Shown here piece by piece: positions 5,922-9,960 of a DNA stretch of 9,960 bases. The translations under genes were made by a program, and so were the position numbers. A model generated the notes under the pieces. The model was not told the origin of the DNA. It saw nothing but the letters and a program-made list of their open reading frames with translations, and did no database searches. Origin of the DNA: Planctomycetota bacterium (GTDB taxonomy: Bacteria > Planctomycetota > Phycisphaerae > UBA1845 > Fen-1342); contig JAUWXH010000029.1 in assembly GCA_030616465.1 (NCBI GenBank), positions 1-9,960 on the forward strand, read 5' to 3'. How positions within the stretch are numbered: the first letter of the stretch is position 1; every line of letters begins with the position of its first letter.

Positions 5922-6866
5922 ATGTCACGCGCGAAATCGTACCATAGCTTGACCGCCGGCCTGATGGCCCTGTGGCTCGCCTCCGCGGCCGGGGCGATCG
6001 AGCCCAAACCCGTCTTCTTCGAGACCTTCGACGGCGTCGGGATTCACGCCGACTACTACGAGCCCAAGGCCGCCCCGACAGGGGCCCCCATGGTCATCCT
6101 GCTGCACATGTACCGTAGCGACCGGACGGCGTGGAAGCCGCTGGCCGGGCCGCTCCATGACGCCGGCTTCGCCGTCCTGGCCATCGACATGCGTGGACAG
6201 GGCGAGAGCGTCACCCCGGAGCTACGCAGACGCGTGGAGCGGCGTGACCCAAAGCTCTTCGAGGAAGTCTACCAGGACATCCGGGCCGCCTACGATTGGC
6301 TCGCCGGGCAGGAGGGGATCGACCGCTCGCGTTTCGCGCTGGTCGGGGCCAGCGTGGGCTGCAGCATCTCCCTGCGCTACGCCGTTCAGGATCGCAGCGT
6401 GGACGCGATCGTATGCTTGACGCCGGGCCTGGATTATCTCGGGCTCGACTCCCGCCCCGACATGAAGAAGATCCGCGGACGGGCGATCCTGATGCTGGCC
6501 ACCGAGGACGAGCAGAAGGCGGCCAAGACGCTGGCGACCATGTCCGAAGGAGCCCAGGGTCACATCGTCGCCAGGGGCAAGGTGCACGGCACCCGCATGT
6601 TCGGCAAGGTGCCCGGCATCGAAAAGGAGATCGTGGCCTTCCTGAAGGAGGGTGTGGGCCGGCCCACCACGACGACCGTCTACGGCAGCATTAACAGCAA
6701 CATCTGGCACCCCCGTGAGTCCGGCTGGATCGCGCGAATTAGCCCGAGCAACCTGCGATATTACTCGTCTCCCGAAGAAGCCGAAGCACGCGGGCTGCGA
6801 AAGACCAGATCCATGGGGCCGGGCGACCGCGGCAAACTCGACGACCCCCCGGATGACAAGCCGTAG
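5922..6866 (+). CDS. Exported alpha/beta hydrolase (dienelactone hydrolase/prolyl oligopeptidase-like) with a degenerate Ada-like C-terminal module
   Basis: Predicted serine hydrolase exported by Sec; substrate unknown. In its 314 residues, an N-terminal signal peptide (basic start, hydrophobic core about 9-22, likely cleavage after AGA25) precedes the catalytic domain: LLHMYRSD (60-67, oxyanion-hole strand), AIDMRGQGES (87-96), nucleophile Ser144 in GASVG (142-146), candidate acid Asp196 in ATEDEQ and catalytic His222 in KVHGT. The domain ends near residue 246. The tail (about 254-298, VYGSINSNIWHP...RISPSNLRYYSS...GLRK) resembles the Ada metal-binding-like module found at the ends of some exported proteins, but the expected cysteines appear as Ser267, Thr295 and Met298, so it probably binds no zinc. 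A strong Shine-Dalgarno GGAGGG (5910-5915) supports the start. Being divergent from the sigma operon, it may belong to its regulon (inference). Confidence 0.88.
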   Translation: MSRAKSYHSLTAGLMALWLASAAGAIEPKPVFFETFDGVGIHADYYEPKAAPTGAPMVILLHMYRSDRTAWKPLAGPLHDAGFAVLAIDMRGQGESVTPELRRRVERRDPKLFEEVYQDIRAAYDWLAGQEGIDRSRFALVGASVGCSISLRYAVQDRSVDAIVCLTPGLDYLGLDSRPDMKKIRGRAILMLATEDEQKAAKTLATMSEGAQGHIVARGKVHGTRMFGKVPGIEKEIVAFLKEGVGRPTTTTVYGSINSNIWHPRESGWIARISPSNLRYYSSPEEAEARGLRKTRSMGPGDRGKLDDPPDDKP

Positions 6867-6930
6867 CTCGCCATTCACGCGGACGCCACAGGGGAGGGCC
6901 AGGCCCCAGCCGAGATTGGCCTTTCACTGT

Positions 6931-7023
6931 CGGGTGGCACGGTCTGGCGGAGCGCAGCGAGCCAGGCCGTGGTAGTTCGATAGCGTTGCCCCACGGCCTG
7001 CCTTCGTCAGACCGTGCCACCCG
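6931..7023. repeat. Nested perfect inverted repeat between convergent genes
   Basis: The outer arms, cgggtggcacggtctg (6931-6946) and its exact complement (7008-7023), form a 16-bp perfect stem. Inside it, caggccgtgg (6963-6972) and ccacggcctg (6991-7000) form a second perfect 10-bp stem. The element sits in the 166-bp gap between the convergent hydrolase and prepilin genes and ends 10 bp from the prepilin stop codon, so it may act as a two-way terminator. The gtggcacggtctg arm resembles, from memory, dispersed repeats in planctomycete genomes. No transposase is present. Confidence 0.85.
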
Positions 7024-7032
7024 GCCGGCCTC

Positions 7033-7818
7033 TCAGGGCAGCGGGGGCGTCTTGGTCGGGTCGGCGTGCTCGGCGTAGTCGGCCGCCACCAGGATTTCGT
7101 TCAGGCGGCGTTCGACACTGACGGGGAAGCCGGCGTAATCCTGGGCCCGCAGCGAGAACACGTCCAGACGGTTCTCCAACGTGCGCGCGTGCCCTTCCAG
7201 GTAGAGGATGTTGACCACCCGGGCCCGGTGGTTCGTGCGATGGAGCTCGTCCGGCCCGAGGCTGTTCACGTCCAAGGCCAGCGCCCGCGCCGGGAAGTCG
7301 AGCTCGTTGTGGCCGAGGTTCTCCAGCCGGTCCCGCGTGGTCTGATCGCGCTGTCGATACAGGTACGAGCAAAAAGCGTCCTGATCGGGGTGTTGCTCGA
7401 GCTTCTCGAACTCCTCGATCGGGTCGTTGGTGTCGTCCGCCGGGCAGAAAAGCACCCGTGGCTGGCGCAGGTCTCTCGCCAATAGCGGTCCGAGCCCGTT
7501 CGGCATCTCCAGCTCGCCGATCCAGACCTGGTTGCTCGCCCATTCGTCCCAGCCCTGCTCGCTGAAGTAGGGCAGCGGCGTCGCCGGCCCACGTGGGATC
7601 GCCCCGCCGTACTGCATACCGTAGGCGTGCAGGGCCAGCCCGATCTCGCGGAGGTTCGACAGGCACACTGATCGCTTGGACTGGGCCCGCGCCTGTGACA
7701 GGGCCGGCACCAGGATCGCCAATAGCAGCGCGATGATAGCCACCACGACCAGCAGCTCGATCAGCGTGAAGCCTACCCATCGCCGACGCGGTTCCGCAAA
7801 CGTGGCACGTCCGCCCAT
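7033..7818 (-). CDS. Prepilin-type N-terminal cleavage/methylation domain protein (type II pseudopilin-like)
   Basis: Predicted pseudopilin-like protein processed by a prepilin peptidase and held in or exported across the inner membrane. The 261-residue product has a 16-residue basic leader, the cleavage site G16|FTLIE with Glu21 at mature position +5, and a hydrophobic helix (about 17-40). The globular part contains [20 protein letters not shown] (52-71), LFCPADD (123-129), SYLYR (151-155) and, near the end, His197 followed after 10 residues by Glu208-Gly209 (NILYLEGHA). This is close to the H-X9-DG signature of the large prepilin-like families of Planctomycetota. The start at 7818 was chosen because residues encoded upstream in frame are not protein-like. 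GAAGG lies only 1 nt before it, so initiation context is weak. No other pilus or secretion gene is nearby; these proteins commonly occur alone. Function unknown. Confidence 0.9.
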   Translation of the reverse strand: MGGRATFAEPRRRWVGFTLIELLVVVAIIALLLAILVPALSQARAQSKRSVCLSNLREIGLALHAYGMQYGGAIPRGPATPLPYFSEQGWDEWASNQVWIGELEMPNGLGPLLARDLRQPRVLFCPADDTNDPIEEFEKLEQHPDQDAFCSYLYRQRDQTTRDRLENLGHNELDFPARALALDVNSLGPDELHRTNHRARVVNILYLEGHARTLENRLDVFSLRAQDYAGFPVSVERRLNEILVAADYAEHADPTKTPPLP

Positions 7819-7859
7819 ACCTTCAGGCCTTGCGTCAACACTCCATGCACGCCGGTGTG

Positions 7860-7865
7860 AGTGTA
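7860..7865 (-). promoter_or_regulatory. Possible -10 element for the prepilin gene
   Basis: Read on the minus strand, TACACT (4 of 6 to consensus) lies 41 bp upstream of the prepilin start codon in the 154-bp divergent spacer. No convincing -35 box precedes it. This is a tentative call by eye. Confidence 0.22.
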
Positions 7866-7926
7866 CCAGATCAGAACCGGGCCACGTAGGGCAGGTCGAG
7901 GCACGAGACCGGCCGAATCCTGCTGT

Positions 7927-7932
7927 TACAAT
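7927..7932 (+). promoter_or_regulatory. Possible -10 element for the peptide-binding protein gene
   Basis: TACAAT, 40 bp before the GTG start, is the best -10-like hexamer in the divergent spacer and matches the hexamer found upstream of the hydrolase gene. No clear -35 hexamer is seen at normal spacing. Confidence 0.28.
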
Positions 7933-7972
7933 CTCCGTGATTCGTTGCCGCCGCCCGTTGTGGAGTACATCT

Positions 7973-9700
7973 GTGGCACGCCTGCTGGTCGCGCTCACCG
8001 TGCTTCCCGTTGCCGCCCTGCTGACCTGGCTTGCCCTGGGCGTGCGCCCGGAGCGGGCCGACTTCGTGGTGGCGTACCAGGAACCGCGCACGCTCGACCC
8101 GCACCGCGTCAGTTGGGCCGCGGAGATCCAGCTTGCCAACGCGTTGTTCGAGGGGCTCACGCGGCTGAATTCGGAGACGTTTCAGCCGGAGCCGGCCATG
8201 GCCACCCATTGGGAGGTCAACCAGGAGCAGACCTGCTATACGTTCCACCTGAGGCCGGAAGCGTGCTGGTCCAACGGCGACCCGATCGTCGCGGAGCACT
8301 TCCGCTTCGCCTGGCTGCGCGTGCTCGATCCGCCGGTCGAATCGCAGTATGCCAGCCTGCTGTTCGTGATCGCGGGGGCGGAGGACTATTACCGTTCGCG
8401 GCTCAACGGCGACGCGAGTGATGACGTGCCCGCTGAGCAGGTTGGGATCGAAGCGCCGGACGCACACACGTTGCGTGTCCGTCTGGCCGGGCCGTGCTCG
8501 TATTTCCTGGACCTGACGTCGTTCCCCACGCTCGCCCCGGTGCATCCGCCGACGCTGGAGCGGTGGGCGTATCGCGACGGTCGGGTTCTGCGCGGGACGC
8601 GCCACCTGTGGACGCGGCCGGGCAACCTGGTCTGCAACGGGGCGTTCATTCTGACCTGCTGGGACTTCAAGCAACGCCTTCTGCTCGAGCGCAACCCGCA
8701 CTATTGGGACGGCGGCAACATTCACGTCAATTCGATCGAGGTGTATCTCACCGCCGATTTGAACGCCGACCTGATCGCCTACGAAACCGGTCGCGTGGAT
8801 CTGGTTCAGTCGCTGGAGACGGCGGTTGCCCGTGTGTTGCACGGCGAGCAGCAGGCCGGGCGGCGGAGCGACTTTCATCTCGGCGACCGGTTCGCCACAT
8901 GCTTCTTCCGCGTCAACTGCAAGCGTCCGCCGCTGGACAACGCCGATCTGCGCAAGGCCCTCGCGTTGGCAATTGACAAGCGGGCGATCTGCACGCAGGT
9001 GCTGGGTTTGGGCGAGACGCCGGCCGACACGTATGTTCCCCGCGGGACGCTGCATCTGATGCCGCGGGTGGGCCCCGACGGCGAGACGATCTACTATCAC
9101 CCACCGGACGGACTGGGTGCGGGGCTGAGCTACGCCGAACGGGTGGAGCTGGCGCGGGAGCATCTGCGCCGCAGCGGGTTTGAGCGGGTCGCCGGCACGC
9201 GCCCGATCGAGATCACCTACGCCCCGCACCCCGACATCCAGCGCGTAGCCGAAGCGGTGCAGGCGATGTGGGAGTCGGCGTTGGGGATTCGCGTCGAGTT
9301 GCGGGTCGTCGAGGCCACGGTGCTCAACAGCCGGATCAACAGCCTGGACTACGATGTGGTGCGCAGCAACTGGTTCGGCGACTACCTGGACCCGAGCACG
9401 TTCCTGAACATGTTCCGCACGTACGACGGGCAGAACCGCACGGGTTGGTCACACGCCGAGTACGATCGGCTGCTGGCCGCCGCCGGCGGCGAAGCGGACA
9501 ACGCTCGGCGTTTCGCCCTGTTCCGCGAAGCCGAACGGATTCTGTGCGCGGAGGAGCTGCCGATTATCCCGCTCTACTTTCGGCGGGGCGCGTTCCTGCT
9601 CAACCCGGCGTTCACGGGGCTGAGCGACAACGTGCGCGACATCCTACCGATCCACCGCGTCCGCCGGGCGTCTTCTGCGCGTGACGTGCGCGGCTTTTGA
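7973..9700 (+). CDS. OppA-type peptide ABC transporter substrate-binding protein (SBP_bac_5 family)
   Basis: Predicted extracytoplasmic oligopeptide-binding protein delivering peptides to an ABC importer. The 575-residue protein has an N-terminal hydrophobic segment (about 3-23, ending LALGV) without a lipobox cysteine, so it is exported or membrane-anchored by this helix, not a lipoprotein. Family signatures run in order: EPRTLDPHR (37-45), [20 protein letters not shown] (58-77), [16 protein letters not shown] (99-114), [11 protein letters not shown] (222-232), [12 protein letters not shown] (236-247), [13 protein letters not shown] (327-339), and [16 protein letters not shown] (466-481). 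GTG at 7973 was chosen because TGGAG (7961-7965) lies 7 nt upstream and the frame above it overlaps the divergent prepilin gene and is not protein-like. No permease or ATPase gene adjoins; the next gene encodes a POT-type transporter, so this pair may be a peptide-uptake locus. The ligand is unknown. Confidence 0.94.
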   Translation: MARLLVALTVLPVAALLTWLALGVRPERADFVVAYQEPRTLDPHRVSWAAEIQLANALFEGLTRLNSETFQPEPAMATHWEVNQEQTCYTFHLRPEACWSNGDPIVAEHFRFAWLRVLDPPVESQYASLLFVIAGAEDYYRSRLNGDASDDVPAEQVGIEAPDAHTLRVRLAGPCSYFLDLTSFPTLAPVHPPTLERWAYRDGRVLRGTRHLWTRPGNLVCNGAFILTCWDFKQRLLLERNPHYWDGGNIHVNSIEVYLTADLNADLIAYETGRVDLVQSLETAVARVLHGEQQAGRRSDFHLGDRFATCFFRVNCKRPPLDNADLRKALALAIDKRAICTQVLGLGETPADTYVPRGTLHLMPRVGPDGETIYYHPPDGLGAGLSYAERVELAREHLRRSGFERVAGTRPIEITYAPHPDIQRVAEAVQAMWESALGIRVELRVVEATVLNSRINSLDYDVVRSNWFGDYLDPSTFLNMFRTYDGQNRTGWSHAEYDRLLAAAGGEADNARRFALFREAERILCAEELPIIPLYFRRGAFLLNPAFTGLSDNVRDILPIHRVRRASSARDVRGF

Positions 9701-9768
9701 CAGCGACTCATTGTGAGAGTAAGAACACGCCGAGCGGTGCATACAGCCGCAAGCAGTGGGAGCCATCC

Positions 9769-9960
9769 ATGGAAGCACCGGAAACGGCGAAGAAGAAGGC
9801 ATCCTTCTTTCAGCAAGTCGCCAGCCTGCCGGCAAACTTCTGGTACGCCAACTTGATGGAGATTCTCGAACGCCTGGCCTTCTTCGGCGTGCGTGCGATT
9901 GCCCCGCTCTATTTGATCAGGCAAGCTGGCGAGAATGGGCTGGGCCTGAGCTACACGGAC
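9769..9960 (+). CDS. POT/PTR-family proton-coupled oligopeptide transporter (MFS), N-terminal fragment cut by the window edge
   Basis: First 64 codons of a probable proton-dependent peptide symporter in the inner membrane. A short lysine-rich cytoplasmic start (MEAPETAKKKASFFQQ) leads into the first transmembrane helix. This carries the POT hallmark E-x-x-E-R, Glu31-Ile-Leu-Glu34-Arg35, then LAFFGVRAIAPLYLI (36-50), matching the usual ERFSYYG.RAIL.LYL pattern of the family. The E-x-x-E-R residues take part in proton coupling in characterised members. The start is supported by GGGAG (9758-9762) 6 nt upstream. It lies 68 bp after the peptide-binding protein gene on the same strand with no obvious terminator between, so co-transcription is plausible. 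The open frame continues to the end of the window. A non-peptide POT or MFS substrate cannot be excluded. Confidence 0.85.
   Translation, partial: MEAPETAKKKASFFQQVASLPANFWYANLMEILERLAFFGVRAIAPLYLIRQAGENGLGLSYTD

Noticed and set aside
7676..7972. Upstream extension of the peptide-binding protein to an ATG at 7676
   Set aside because: It would overlap the prepilin gene by over 140 bp on the other strand and give a non-protein-like leader before the hydrophobic segment. The GTG at 7973 has a good ribosome binding site.
7819..8160. Upstream extension of the prepilin gene to 8160
   Set aside because: The added residues overlap the peptide-binding protein gene and would put about 130 residues before a cleavage site that normally lies within the first 10-30.
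7871..9229. A 452-codon open frame on the minus strand opposite the peptide-binding protein gene
   Set aside because: Its product is rich in Arg, His and Gln, with no recognisable domain, and it is the mirror of a well-supported OppA-family gene. Long antisense frames are expected in G+C-rich DNA.
1..9960. CRISPR array, tRNA, rRNA, riboswitch or insertion sequence
   Set aside because: No regularly spaced repeats, tRNA-like cloverleaf, rRNA stretch, known riboswitch core or transposase reading frame was recognised on either strand by eye.

Overview
The window is G+C-rich, tightly packed bacterial chromosome with short spacers and genes alternating between strands. I think it comes from a Planctomycetota-type or similar environmental bacterium. 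The clues are a stand-alone prepilin-type gene with a C-terminal motif close to the 'H-X9-DG' signature common in that phylum, an ECF sigma/anti-sigma pair, poor Shine-Dalgarno sites on several genes, and G+C-rich palindromic repeats between genes. The assignment is an inference with no rRNA or marker gene behind it.

Layout: (1) a GT4-type glycosyltransferase cut by the left edge (3-1115, +); (2) the two subunits of an electron transfer flavoprotein, etfB then etfA, on the minus strand (3018-1186); (3) metF, methylenetetrahydrofolate reductase, divergent from etfB (3207-4100, +); (4) an ECF sigma factor and its membrane anti-sigma factor, overlapping by ATGA on the minus strand (5722-4290); (5) a secreted alpha/beta hydrolase divergent from the sigma gene (5922-6866, +); (6) a prepilin-like protein (7818-7033, -); (7) an OppA-like peptide-binding protein divergent from it (7973-9700, +), followed by the start of a POT-family peptide transporter running off the right edge (9769-9960, +).

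Functionally this is a mosaic of central metabolism (ETF electron transfer, one-carbon metabolism), envelope stress signalling (sigma/anti-sigma plus a possibly linked exported hydrolase) and peptide uptake (binding protein plus proton-coupled transporter). No CRISPR array, tRNA, rRNA, transposase or phage gene was seen.

The more unusual features are a Cys/His-rich extracytoplasmic half in the anti-sigma factor, an Ada-like zinc module at the end of the hydrolase that has lost its expected cysteines, a different palindromic element at each of the three convergent gene junctions, and a 16-bp tandem repeat filling the etfB-etfA gap. I do not see a convincing wholly new multi-gene system.
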